Shown: one piece after another, positions 34,366 through 42,862 of the stretch
Layout of the letters: the number at the start of each line of letters is the position of its first letter
Position numbering within the stretch: the first letter of the stretch is position 1
From: Thermosipho japonicus
Lineage (GTDB): Bacteria; Thermotogota; Thermotogae; Thermotogales; Fervidobacteriaceae
Assembly (NCBI RefSeq): GCF_014201655.1
Contig: NZ_JACHEX010000004.1
Location: forward strand, 124,001 to 188,000
Reading direction: 5' to 3'
Length of the DNA: 64,000 nt
Notes under the pieces: generated by a model
Told to the model about the DNA's origin: nothing
Databases searched by the model: none
The model's input: only the letters and a program-made list of their open reading frames with translations
Made by a program: the position numbers and the translations under genes

Positions 34366-35272
34366 ATCCCCCCCTTGTGATTAACCCTAAAGTTCCTAAA
34401 TACCTAGGTTTCATAACAGGATATTTAAAATTACGAGCTGTGAAAATTTTCTTAAAAATTTCAGAATCTGTATAATGTTCAAAAATTAACTTATTCACTA
34501 ATTCTGAATCAGTATATACAAATCCAGATTGTATATCTTCAATAGTTAATTGTTTTTGAGAAGAATTTAAACTAACAAAAATCTCACGTTCAATCAATGA
34601 AAACATGTCTCCTAGAAAATTATATAAAAATCTACTAACATCCTCTTTTAAGGCCTCTTCATCCAAATCTTCGACTTCATACAAACTATAACCAAATTCA
34701 TCATTACACAAATCATTTAAGTATTTTAAACTTAATTCTGAATACCTCACTGATTCTAAATTATCTCCATTAAAAATTATAAGCCCTGAATATTCTGAAT
34801 TTATGAAAAATTCAATATTATAACCTGGAAATTTTGAAAGCAATAGCGATTCTTTAAAAAAATCTGGATAAACAACATCTGGTTCCGGTATCTTCATAGA
34901 TTCTAATTTGTGAAAATACTCATTTAACTCAGCTTTTCTTACAATAAATACTTCTAAGCCATTTGAAGTTTTTAAAAAATCAAAGCTAAATTCAGTTCTT
35001 TCTAAATTAAAATTTTGTGAAACTTCTAAAACTATATAATTTTCAATATCTTTCCTTTTTTTTATCATTGGCATTTGAAGATTCAAATTTAAAATCAAAT
35101 CCCAAGGTATATTCACTATAATCAAATCATCTACTTCAAATTCAAAATCTCCATTATATTCTCTTAATTCGTTAATTTTGATTTTTCCAAAAAAATACTC
35201 TCCAACCGCTTGATATACATTACTACCAATTATATCAAATCCAACCAATCTTCTACTTAAAAGATTCGACAA
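34331..35272 (-). CDS. PilM-like actin-fold pilus assembly ATPase homologue
   Basis: The protein has 313 aa, cytoplasmic. It starts RRLVGFDIIGSNVYQAVGEY, matching the PilM/FtsA phosphate-1 strand (VGIDIGS...). VYPDFFKESLLLSKFP and GLIIFNGDNL follow the actin-like layout, and GTLGLITRGGFE ends it. PilM couples the PilN/O complex to the motor. Sequence divergence is large, so the family call leans on gene order. TTG start with GGGGGG upstream, 14 bp after the pilin-like gene. Confidence 0.65.
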   Translation of the reverse strand: MSNLLSRRLVGFDIIGSNVYQAVGEYFFGKIKINELREYNGDFEFEVDDLIIVNIPWDLILNLNLQMPMIKKRKDIENYIVLEVSQNFNLERTEFSFDFLKTSNGLEVFIVRKAELNEYFHKLESMKIPEPDVVYPDFFKESLLLSKFPGYNIEFFINSEYSGLIIFNGDNLESVRYSELSLKYLNDLCNDEFGYSLYEVEDLDEEALKEDVSRFLYNFLGDMFSLIEREIFVSLNSSQKQLTIEDIQSGFVYTDSELVNKLIFEHYTDSEIFKKIFTARNFKYPVMKPRYLGTLGLITRGGFEFGKFKFIQK

Positions 35273-35286
35273 AAAACTTCCCCCCT

Positions 35287-35643
35287 TTATTTTACAGATA
35301 CATCAAATGAAATAGGTTCAATCTTAAAATTTCCAAAAGTCCCAGAAGTAACGCTTTTTCTTGGAATTATTCTCAAGTTATTATCCTCAAAATAATCTCC
35401 AAAATATATCTTCTTCCTTATTAGTATTTCTTTCTTTGTAAATAACGAGTAATAAATCTTGACAGTGTCAGCATTATACTCAATCATATCAGCATTAGAT
35501 TTCCACAATCCACAATATACAATCGTTTTAAATAATTCTTCTTCTAGCACAACTTTATCAAGAATCGAAAATAAAGAAAAAATTGAAACAGAAAAAACTA
35601 TTAACGAAATAACAATAACAATTAAAACCTCAACATATGTCAT
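35287..35643 (-). CDS. Pilin-like protein lacking a leader peptide
   Basis: The protein has 118 aa. The ATG at 35643 has GGTGG 5 nt upstream and follows the pilC stop by 1 bp. The product starts MTYVEVLIVIVISLIVFSVS. Compared with mature type IV pilins (FTLIELLIVI...), the conserved Glu5 falls exactly at position 5, but there is no leader and no Gly before the cleavage point. The helix is followed by a small beta-rich domain (VKIYYSLFTKKEILIRKKIY, VTSGTFGNFKIEPISFDV). It may be a minor pilin or a pseudopilin-like platform protein. Confidence 0.6.
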   Translation of the reverse strand: MTYVEVLIVIVISLIVFSVSIFSLFSILDKVVLEEELFKTIVYCGLWKSNADMIEYNADTVKIYYSLFTKKEILIRKKIYFGDYFEDNNLRIIPRKSVTSGTFGNFKIEPISFDVSVK

Positions 35644-35644
35644 A

Positions 35645-36841
35645 TTAACCACCAAAAGTAGATTGCATTTGAAAAATAGTAGAATACATTGCATAAGCTA
35701 AAAATGCAATAAACAAACCTACAAAAGCAATCATTAAAGGTTCAAGCATTGATAAAAGCTTTTTTGTATCCTGTTGAATCTGCTCGTCAAAAAAGTCCGC
35801 CACTTTTTCCATAATCGTGTCTAACTTACCTGTTTCCTCTCCAGTACCAATCATTTCATATATAATCTGAGGAAAAACTTTTTCACTTTTCAAAGCTTGT
35901 TTTAAAGTACTTCCACTTTTTACTTTTTCAGAAACATTTTTTATTTTCATAATAAACTTTAAATTATTTGAAGCTTTTGCTGCCATTTCCAACGAATCAA
36001 TTATTGAAACACCACTTGCAATTAAAACTCCAAATGTTCTACAAAATCTTTCATATGTAATTTTCTCCTGTAATTTCCTAATTGGTGGAAATAATCTTCC
36101 GAAAAATTCTTTTGTTTTTTTGCCTGATTCAGTCCTTAAAAATAAAAACATTCCAACTAATAAAGAAATTATAACAAAAACTACCATAAATGGATTGCCT
36201 GTCACAATTTTATTGACACTAATTAAAAAAGAAATTATACCCCCCGTCGGTATAGTTCCAAAGACATTGAAAAGCTTAGGAAGAATAAAAACACTGATTA
36301 CTACAACAACTATAACAGCAAATCCTAAAATAAATGTAGGATAAACCATAGCAGATTTTACCTGTTGATTTGTTCTATTTAAATTCTCATAATAACTAGC
36401 TAATTTTTCGAGAGTTTCCTCTAAAACCCCACCTTCTTCCCCAGCTTTAATCATATTGATAAATACGTCATCGAAAACTTTTTGCTTTTTAAACGCTTCT
36501 GAAAGAGACGTTCCAACATCTAATTCACTAACTATATTAACTAAAATTCTTCTAAACCTTTTTGAAAATATCTCTTGATTTGACAAGATATAAATTGCCT
36601 CTCTTAACCTTAATCCGGCTTTTACCATAGTTTCTAATTGCCTTGTAAAAAAAACTATATCTTTTAATCTTATACTAAATATATTAATATTAAATTTCTT
36701 TACTTTACTTGCTTCTTTTACATCTATAACAATGTAACCACTAGATTTTAACTTTGATAAAGCTTCCTGAAGGTTGTATGCTTCAATTTCCCCTCTTACC
36801 TTTTTCATTTCTTTATCGTAGGCTTTATAAGCAAATTTCAA
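35645..36841 (-). CDS. Type IV pilus / type II secretion inner-membrane platform protein PilC/GspF
   Basis: The protein has 398 aa, the normal length. The first T2SSF domain (about 63-190, FFTRQLETMVKAGLRLREAI, EGGVLEETLEKLASYYE) and the second (about 265-390, FCRTFGVLIASGVSIIDSLE, TGEETGKLDTIMEKVADFFD) are clear, with three membrane helices. It is the rotor-like platform of the pilus. The start is TTG at 36841 overlapping the EcfA-like stop (TTGA) with GGGGGG upstream. No PilB or PilT motor gene is in the window. Confidence 0.92.
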   Translation of the reverse strand: MKFAYKAYDKEMKKVRGEIEAYNLQEALSKLKSSGYIVIDVKEASKVKKFNINIFSIRLKDIVFFTRQLETMVKAGLRLREAIYILSNQEIFSKRFRRILVNIVSELDVGTSLSEAFKKQKVFDDVFINMIKAGEEGGVLEETLEKLASYYENLNRTNQQVKSAMVYPTFILGFAVIVVVVISVFILPKLFNVFGTIPTGGIISFLISVNKIVTGNPFMVVFVIISLLVGMFLFLRTESGKKTKEFFGRLFPPIRKLQEKITYERFCRTFGVLIASGVSIIDSLEMAAKASNNLKFIMKIKNVSEKVKSGSTLKQALKSEKVFPQIIYEMIGTGEETGKLDTIMEKVADFFDEQIQQDTKKLLSMLEPLMIAFVGLFIAFLAYAMYSTIFQMQSTFGG

Positions 36842-37518
36842 AATAATTCCCCCCTGTTTACAGGAAATAACCTTCCATCTACAATTTCAAAAATTTTACC
36901 TTTAAAGTCAGAAAATTTTTCAAGATCATGTGTTACTATTATCAAAGATTTATCGTTTTTACTGACCCAAAGTTTCAAAAATTCAATCAATGACTTTTCA
37001 GATTTATAATCCAAACTTACAGTAGGCTCGTCTAATATCAGGAGTTCTGGATCATGTGCAATTGCACTAGCTAATGCGACTTTTCTTTGTTGACCACCAG
37101 AAAGCTGAAATGGAGATTTCTTCAATAAATCATCTTCTAATTTCATTAATTCCTTAATTTCATCCAATCTTTCTTTGGGATTTTCTAGTTCAAAATTTTT
37201 AATTGAAAACATAATTTCATCCTCTACAGTCTCAGAAAAAAACTGCTTTTCTGGAAACTGAAAGGCAAAACCTATTTTTTTTCTAAATTTATGAGGGTTA
37301 GTATAAGGATCCTCGCCATCAACAACTATTTCTCCAAAAGTAGGTTTCAAAAGAAAATCCAATAAGTATAACAAAGTAGTTTTACCACTTCCCGATTTGC
37401 CAATTATGAAAATAATTTCATTATCATTTATTCTAAAGTTTATGTCTTTTAAAACGTGCTTTTGAAATACTGTTTTATAATTATAAATATAATTTACATT
37501 TTTTAATTCAAGCGTCAT
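36838..37518 (-). CDS. EcfA/CbiO-type ABC transporter ATP-binding protein
   Basis: The protein has 226 aa. Walker A is GKSGSGKTT (38-46), the Q-loop with EcfA-specific FQFPEKQFFSETVEDEI is at about 85-105, the signature is LSGGQQRKVALASAI and Walker B is LLILDEPTVSLD. The FPE-Q-F stretch is the hallmark of energy-coupling-factor ATPases that take up vitamins and metals. No EcfT or S component is next to it, so it must work with proteins encoded elsewhere. ATGA overlap with the methyltransferase gene and a 4-bp overlap with pilC. Confidence 0.82.
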   Translation of the reverse strand: MTLELKNVNYIYNYKTVFQKHVLKDINFRINDNEIIFIIGKSGSGKTTLLYLLDFLLKPTFGEIVVDGEDPYTNPHKFRKKIGFAFQFPEKQFFSETVEDEIMFSIKNFELENPKERLDEIKELMKLEDDLLKKSPFQLSGGQQRKVALASAIAHDPELLILDEPTVSLDYKSEKSLIEFLKLWVSKNDKSLIIVTHDLEKFSDFKGKIFEIVDGRLFPVNRGELF

Positions 37519-38111
37519 AATTTTTTAGAACTATATACCCTTATTCCTCCTTCTTTACACAATTCTTCAACATTTCCAAAAATTGTTCTCATATATTCTT
37601 TTATTCTTTTTCCACCTTTATTATGATATGCAACAAGTTCTAATGTACCGCCATCTCTAAGCTTTTCAAATGCACCCTCAATTAATTTCATCCAAACTTG
37701 TTTTCCAGCAACTATTGGAGGATTAGATATAATATGATCAAAATTTACATTATCCCACGGTTCATATAAATATCCATGTCTGATATCAGCTTCAATATTG
37801 TTATCTTTACTATTAATTTTTGAAAACTCAACTGCACGTTGGTTTATATCACTCATATAAAGATTAATGTCAGGATTTTCTTTCTTCAAAGTTATTCCAA
37901 TCACTCCATATCCACAACCAATATCTAATACATCTCCATAATTAATTCTACTATTTTCAATCAAAATTTTTGTTGCTCTATCAATCTTTCCAAAAGAATA
38001 GACTCCACTCGGACTTTTAAATCTGTATACGTGTCCATTTTTTAATTTTAATTCAACAATCTTTACCTTTAAAATACTTGTTGGTTTTTCAGTATAGTAA
38101 TGCTCAAACAT
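37515..38111 (-). CDS. RsmC-like class I SAM-dependent methyltransferase
   Basis: The protein has 198 aa. VLDIGCGYGVIGI at about 60-72 is motif I, DINQRAVEF is motif II and HIISNPPIVAG carries the NPP catalytic motif of N-methyltransferases acting on rRNA guanine or adenine, or protein glutamine. The short single-domain form matches 'MTS domain' proteins related to RsmC. FRSPSGVYSFGKID-like FKSPSGVYSFGK at about 35-46 is the usual N-terminal substrate loop. Target not provable. It begins at the ATG directly after the flavin reductase stop. Confidence 0.82.
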   Translation of the reverse strand: MFEHYYTEKPTSILKVKIVELKLKNGHVYRFKSPSGVYSFGKIDRATKILIENSRINYGDVLDIGCGYGVIGITLKKENPDINLYMSDINQRAVEFSKINSKDNNIEADIRHGYLYEPWDNVNFDHIISNPPIVAGKQVWMKLIEGAFEKLRDGGTLELVAYHNKGGKRIKEYMRTIFGNVEELCKEGGIRVYSSKKL

Positions 38112-38567
38112 TTAATCCCTCCAAAATTTATGTTCTCCATACAATAAAACTTTTTCATTATTAATAATCTCTTCAAAATTAACTTTGCCTAAAAATATAT
38201 TATGATCTCCTGCTTCAAAATCTCCAATTTTTTCACATTCTAAATACGCTACTACACCATTTAATATTGGAATTTTATTTTTACTCATTTTAAAGTTAAT
38301 TCCTTCAAATTTGTTAAAATTTCTTTCAGAAATAGTTCCAAAATGTTTTGCAATATTTATCTGATTGACACTAAGCAAATTTATACCAAAAAAATTGACT
38401 TTTTTCAAAAGTTCATAGCTATATCGCTGTTTACCTATCGAAATTGCCAAAATTTTTGGATTTATTGAAGACCTCATTATCCAAGCTACAGTAATTCCAT
38501 TTAAATTACCATTATAATTCATTGTTACAACTGCTACAGAGTTATATATTTTGGACGAAGCATCCAT
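38112..38567 (-). CDS. Flavin reductase-like FMN-binding protein
   Basis: The protein has 151 aa. VAVVTMNYNGNLNGITVAWI (about 12-31), then INPKILAISIGKQRYSYELL and FGINLLSVNQINIAKHFG are the flavin reductase split-barrel motifs. YLECEKIGDFEAGDHNIFLG matches the C-terminal dimer strand. It binds FMN and may reduce it or act as a flavoprotein oxidoreductase. First gene of the twelve-gene minus-strand run. GAGGTGA lies 4 nt before ATG, with TATAAT about 20 bp further upstream. Confidence 0.85.
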   Translation of the reverse strand: MDASSKIYNSVAVVTMNYNGNLNGITVAWIMRSSINPKILAISIGKQRYSYELLKKVNFFGINLLSVNQINIAKHFGTISERNFNKFEGINFKMSKNKIPILNGVVAYLECEKIGDFEAGDHNIFLGKVNFEEIINNEKVLLYGEHKFWRD

Positions 38568-38620
38568 AAAATCACCTCAGAATATATTATAACATAGTAA
38601 TTTTTATAACAATATTTTTA

Positions 38621-38649
38621 CTGAAAATTTGTTTTTCATTTGGTATAAT
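38621..38649 (+). promoter_or_regulatory. Promoter of transketolase
   Basis: CTGAAA (38621-38626), 17-bp spacer, TATAAT (38644-38649), 35 bp before the TTG start. A minus-strand TATAAT for the flavin reductase run lies about 50 bp to the left, so this is a divergent promoter region. Confidence 0.55.
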
Positions 38650-38683
38650 ATATTGAGGTAAAATGAAGGAGGTGTATATTTTG

Positions 38684-40543
38684 AATTTAAATCTTGAAGA
38701 AATTTCAAAAAAATGTAGAGGAGATATTTTGACCATGACCACCGTAGCTCAATCCGGACATCCAGGTGGTTCTATGTCATCAATTGACATTTTAGTTAGT
38801 TTATACTATTTTGCACGAGTTTTTCCAAATGATCCTTGGAACGAAGATAGAGATAGAATCATAGTTAGCCATGGTCACATTTCACCTGCAGTATATAGTA
38901 CACTTGCAGCGTATGGATTTATTAATAGAGAAGAAGTTTTAACTGGTTTTAGACATCCATCAAGCATTTTTGAAGGACATATCACAAGAGGAATTCCTGG
39001 TGTCGAATGGACAACTGGAAATCTTGGTCAAGGACTTTCTGCAGGCGTTGGGATGGCTTTAGCTGGAAAATTAAAAAACAAAGGCTATCATGTATACGTT
39101 GTCATGAGTGACGGCGAAAGTGCAAAAGGCCAAGTAGCAGAAGCAAGAAGAACTGCAAATAAATATAATCTTGATAACTTAACTGTTATTATTGACTACA
39201 ACGACATTCAAATCAGCGGAAGAGCAAGTGAAATAATGTATGTGAATCTAAAAAAAGAATATGAAGCAGCAGGATGGAATACTTTGGAAATAAACGGACA
39301 CGATTTCGAACAAATACTCTCGGCACTAAAAATTGCTAAAAATGATGGAAAACCAACAGCAATAATTGCACATACTATTATAGGAAAAGGCGTAAGCTTC
39401 ATGGAAGATACACCAAAATACCACGGTAAACCATTATCAATTGAAGAATTTAAAAATGCTATTCAAGAACTTGGATTAAATATTGATATAGATAAATACA
39501 TTGAAAATAGAAAAAAGCTGCCAATTTCAGAACATAAAAAATTGTTTTTAAAATACGATGTAAATATCAATACTGGAAAATTTAGAACTTACACAGAAAA
39601 AATTGATAATAGATCAGCGTTGGGAAGAGCTATTGCTGATCTTGCATTAATAAATGATGACGTTGTAGCTGTTGATTGCGATCTCAAATCTTCTGTAAAA
39701 TTAGATTTTCTTGACAAAGAAAGAAAGGATAGACTAATTGAAATTGGTGTTCAAGAACATAATGCTGCTGCATTAGCAGGTGCACTAAGTGTTGAAGGAT
39801 TTATTACATTTTTCGCAGATTTTGGAGTATTTGGGATAGATGAAACATTTAATCAACATAGATTAAACGCAATTAATAATACAAACCTTAAGGTTGTAGT
39901 AACACACTGTGGAACAGATGTTGGTGAAGATGGAAAAACACATCATGCGTTAAATTATGTTTCTGCACCTCTATCATGGTTTGGATTCAAAGTCATTGTT
40001 CCTGCAGATCCTAATCAAACTGATAGAGCAGTAAGATATGTTGCTTCAGAATATGGAAATTTTGTAATAGCTATGGGTAGAAGTAAATTAGAACCTATAA
40101 AAAAAGAAGATGGAAGCATATTCTTTGATGAAAATTACGAATTTAAATATGGAAAAATTGATATATTAAGAGATGGAGAAGATATTGTAATTATTACGAT
40201 GGGTTCAGTAATTCCTTCAGCATTAAAAGCAGTAGATGAATTAAGGAATGAAGGAATCAAAGTAGGTTTACTTAATGTATCTTGTCCACTTGATTTAGAC
40301 GAGGAAGTTCTTACAAGATACGCACGAAACAAAGTGATTGTAATTGAAGATCATAATATTTACAATGGTCTTGGAACATTAATAGAAAACAAACTCTTCA
40401 ATCTAAAAATAATTCCTGACAAATTTGTTAAGATTGGTATTGACAGGTTCCCAGTATCTGGTAATAGCAATTACTTATTCAAAATTTATGGTTTTGATAG
40501 TGATAGTATTAAAAATAAAGTTAAAGAAATATTAGAAGACTAA
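38684..40543 (+). CDS. tkt: Transketolase
   Basis: The protein has 619 aa with both halves fused. The N-terminal TPP domain has QSGHPGGSMSSIDI, TGNLGQGLSAGVGMALAGK and SDGESAKGQVAEA. The pyrimidine domain has RSALGRAIADLAL and EIGVQEHNAAALAGAL, and the C-terminal domain follows from about 490. It transfers two-carbon units in the pentose phosphate pathway. The start is TTG at 38684, 6 nt after AAGGAGGTG. An in-frame ATG at 38663 would put this SD inside the coding region and is less likely. Monocistronic. Confidence 0.92.
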   Translation, partial: NLNLEEISKKCRGDILTMTTVAQSGHPGGSMSSIDILVSLYYFARVFPNDPWNEDRDRIIVSHGHISPAVYSTLAAYGFINREEVLTGFRHPSSIFEGHITRGIPGVEWTTGNLGQGLSAGVGMALAGKLKNKGYHVYVVMSDGESAKGQVAEARRTANKYNLDNLTVIIDYNDIQISGRASEIMYVNLKKEYEAAGWNTLEINGHDFEQILSALKIAKNDGKPTAIIAHTIIGKGVSFMEDTPKYHGKPLSIEEFKNAIQELGLNIDIDKYIENRKKLPISEHKKLFLKYDVNINTGKFRTYTEKIDNRSALGRAIADLALINDDVVAVDCDLKSSVKLDFLDKERKDRLIEIGVQEHNAAALAGALSVEGFITFFADFGVFGIDETFNQHRLNAINNTNLKVVVTHCGTDVGEDGKTHHALNYVSAPLSWFGFKVIVPADPNQTDRAVRYVASEYGNFVIAMGRSKLEPIKKEDGSIFFDENYEFKYGKIDILRDGEDIVIITMGSVIPSALKAVDELRNEGIKVGLLNVSCPLDLDEEVLTRYARNKVIVIEDHNIYNGLGTLIENKLFNLKIIPDKFVKIGIDRFPVSGNSNYLFKIYGFDSDSIKNKVKEILED

Positions 40544-40544
40544 T

Positions 40545-40572
40545 AAAAAGCCTGGCATCAGCCAGGCTTTTT
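40545..40572. terminator. Bidirectional terminator between tkt and the BTAD-type regulator
   Basis: The stem AAAAAGCCTGGC/GCCAGGCTTTTT with loop ATCA lies 2 bp after the tkt stop and 8 bp after the stop of the convergent gene. Confidence 0.9.
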
Positions 40573-40579
40573 TGAATAG

Positions 40580-41344
40580 TTAAAGCTTTTCAATTATTTT
40601 AATATCATCATTAAATCTAAACTTTAATACATTTTCCAAAGTTTCACTGTCAGATTTTCCAGATTCAAATAATATCAAATATGTATTTTTGGAAACTTTC
40701 ACGTAAAAGTCACTTTTTCTAATTTTTGAACTAATATCACTCTGTGACTTTATAAGTAAGGGAATAAACATTGGATTTCTTCTTTTTTTATCCAAAACTA
40801 TTAGTTTTAAAGCAAGATCCATTGGTATTTCATTTTTAGTAGGTAACTCAGTAAGTTTTTCCAACAAATTCAAATCATTCTTCTTCAATTGTTGAGTGAT
40901 CATTAAAATCTGCATTTCACACAACTCGCGATAAGGAATGACCCACTCTTCATCTAAACCTTCCAAAAGCTCACCTTTATAAATCTTTGCAATTTCATCT
41001 CTTGTTTTTTTTGAAGGATTTTTATCCATAAGCTTTTGAAACAAAATATAATCAATCTTCAACTTCGAAACATCCAAATATACAACATTTCTATCAATTT
41101 TTAGAGAATCTTTTGTTAAATTTAATCCTTTTCTCAACATATACAAAAGTGTATTAAGATTCTTCCGAGAATAACTTTCATCATATCCTTCAAAAAAAAC
41201 GTTAAGAATTTCACTAACAAATACTTTTCTTTTATAATTCAAAATTAAATAATATAAAATATGCTCTGCCTTTTTACTTTTTAAAACAATTTTTTCTGAC
41301 TGAAAATAAACACCATATTCCTTTCCAAACAGTCTAATTTCCAT
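40580..41344 (-). CDS. BTAD/SARP-type transcriptional regulator
   Basis: The protein has 254 aa. Residues 1-95 form an OmpR-like winged helix of the SARP type (MEIRLFGKEYGV, AEHILYYLILNYKRKVFVSE, RKNLNTLLYMLRKGL). About 100-160 is the start of a BTAD helical domain (FQKLMDKN, YKGELLEGLDEEWVIPYREL). The C-terminal 90 residues diverge from BTAD and are not recognised. Such proteins activate transcription by binding direct repeats. GGGGGG lies before ATG. Neighbours do not reveal the target; divergent lpdA is a candidate. Confidence 0.7.
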   Translation of the reverse strand: MEIRLFGKEYGVYFQSEKIVLKSKKAEHILYYLILNYKRKVFVSEILNVFFEGYDESYSRKNLNTLLYMLRKGLNLTKDSLKIDRNVVYLDVSKLKIDYILFQKLMDKNPSKKTRDEIAKIYKGELLEGLDEEWVIPYRELCEMQILMITQQLKKNDLNLLEKLTELPTKNEIPMDLALKLIVLDKKRRNPMFIPLLIKSQSDISSKIRKSDFYVKVSKNTYLILFESGKSDSETLENVLKFRFNDDIKIIEKL

Positions 41345-41439
41345 TAAATCCCCCCCAACATTTTATATTTTATCATATTTTATATAAAAATTTTAACATA
41401 TTTACCAATTTTTTCCATTCTCTCCAAAAATTAATCCTG

Positions 41440-41468
41440 TTGCCAAAAATAAGATTATATTATATCAT
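41440..41468 (+). promoter_or_regulatory. Promoter of lpdA
   Basis: TTGCCA (41440-41445), 17-bp spacer, TATCAT (41463-41468), 34 bp before the ATG. Confidence 0.55.
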
Positions 41469-41501
41469 AAGTTATAAGAACAAGTAAAGGAGGTAGTAAC
41501 G

Positions 41502-42845
41502 ATGTATGAAGCGATAGTAATAGGTGGAGGGCCTGGAGGATATGTTGCAGCGATAAGGCTTTCACAGCTTGGTAAGAAAGTTGCAATTGTTGAAAAAGAA
41601 GAATTTGGTGGCACTTGTACCAATAAAGGTTGTATTCCTACTAAAGCTATGCTTACAGCCTCACACCTTTTTACTGAGATAAATGAAAAGGCTAAAAAAT
41701 TTGGTATTTTAGTTGATAATGTTTCATATGATCTATCACTAATCATGAAACACATGCAAAAGTCTGTTACTATGTCTAGAAAAGGTATAGAGTTTTTGAT
41801 GAAAAAGAATAAGATTGAAGTATTTAAAGACAAAGCAATATTGAAAGACAAAAATACTATTTTACTTGAAAAGAGTGGACAAGAAATAGAAGGAGAAAAC
41901 ATAATTTTAGCACATGGTTCTGTACCAGTTGTATTTCCACCATTTGATCAGATAGAAGGTATATGGACGAGTGATGATGTATTTAAGATGGAAAAGATGC
42001 CAGAGTCGATATTGATAATAGGCGGAGGGGTAATAGGGGTAGAGTTTGCAACATTCTTTTCAAGCTTTGGAATAGATGTAACGATAGTAGAACTTGCAGA
42101 GCATATCTTACCAAACGAAGATAGTGATGTAGCAGAAGAAATAAAAAAGGCATTAAAGAAGAACAAAGTAAAAATAATAGAAGGAGAAAAGGTAGAAGGA
42201 GTGGAAAAGAAAGGCGAAAAATACATTGCAAAGGTTGCAGGAAAAGAAATAGAAGTTGAAAAAGTATTACTTGCAGTAGGAAGAAGACCGAATATAAGTG
42301 AAGATATAAAAGGACTTGGCATAGAAATAGAAAGAGGAGTAAAAACAGACAAACGTATGAGAACAAATATAGATAACATATATGCAATAGGAGATATAAG
42401 AGGGCAGATAATGCTAGCACATGTTGCAATGTATGAAGGGATAGTAGCAGCGCACAATATAGCAGGAGAAGAAATAGAAATGGACTATAGAGCAGTACCA
42501 TCAATAATCTTTTCAAATCCAGAAGTAGCAAGTGTAGGAAAAAGAGAAAAAGAAGTGGATAGAGAAAAAGTAAACATATATAAATTTCCGGTATCAGCAA
42601 ATGGAAGGGCAAGAACAATGGAAGAAAGATTAGGATTTGCAAAAGTGATAGAAGAAAAAGAAACAGGGAAGGTCTTGGGAGTAACGATAGTCTCAGCAAA
42701 CGCAACAGATATGATAATGGAGGGAGTATTGGGAGTAAAATATGAAATGGTTACAGAAAAAATAGCAGAGGCAATACATCCACATCCAACACTAACCGAA
42801 ACACTCCTTGGCGCTTTTGAAGGTAATTGGGCTATTCATATTTGA
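41502..42845 (+). CDS. lpdA: Dihydrolipoamide dehydrogenase
   Basis: The protein has 447 aa. FAD loop GGGPGGYVAAIRL at 8-20, redox disulfide GGTCTNKGCIPTKAML (about 38-53), NAD loop GGGVIGVEFATFF at about 174-186, second FAD motif YAIGDIRG at about 290 and the C-terminal HPHPTLTE His-Glu pair are all present. It reoxidises lipoyl groups, for example of GcvH or a 2-oxoacid dehydrogenase. GGAGG lies 8 nt before ATG. Codon use changes abruptly near 41940: from there to about 42790 Ile is nearly always ATA, and Val, Ala and Gly are mostly GTA, GCA and GGA. The first 430 bp and last 60 bp resemble neighbours. Confidence 0.92.
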   Translation: MYEAIVIGGGPGGYVAAIRLSQLGKKVAIVEKEEFGGTCTNKGCIPTKAMLTASHLFTEINEKAKKFGILVDNVSYDLSLIMKHMQKSVTMSRKGIEFLMKKNKIEVFKDKAILKDKNTILLEKSGQEIEGENIILAHGSVPVVFPPFDQIEGIWTSDDVFKMEKMPESILIIGGGVIGVEFATFFSSFGIDVTIVELAEHILPNEDSDVAEEIKKALKKNKVKIIEGEKVEGVEKKGEKYIAKVAGKEIEVEKVLLAVGRRPNISEDIKGLGIEIERGVKTDKRMRTNIDNIYAIGDIRGQIMLAHVAMYEGIVAAHNIAGEEIEMDYRAVPSIIFSNPEVASVGKREKEVDREKVNIYKFPVSANGRARTMEERLGFAKVIEEKETGKVLGVTIVSANATDMIMEGVLGVKYEMVTEKIAEAIHPHPTLTETLLGAFEGNWAIHI

Positions 42846-42862
42846 AATAAAGCGGTGATGCT

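Noticed and set aside
36838-37518. EcfA-like ATPase as the missing ThiQ
   Set aside because: Its FPE-Q-F Q-loop region marks it as an energy-coupling-factor ATPase, not a ThiQ; it is also 13 kb from thiBP in another operon.
41465-42705. Three long frames antisense to lpdA (145, 169 and 240 codons)
   Set aside because: They are Leu/Ser/Pro-rich shadows caused by the purine-rich coding strand of lpdA. They have no SD, no promoter and no recognisable domain.
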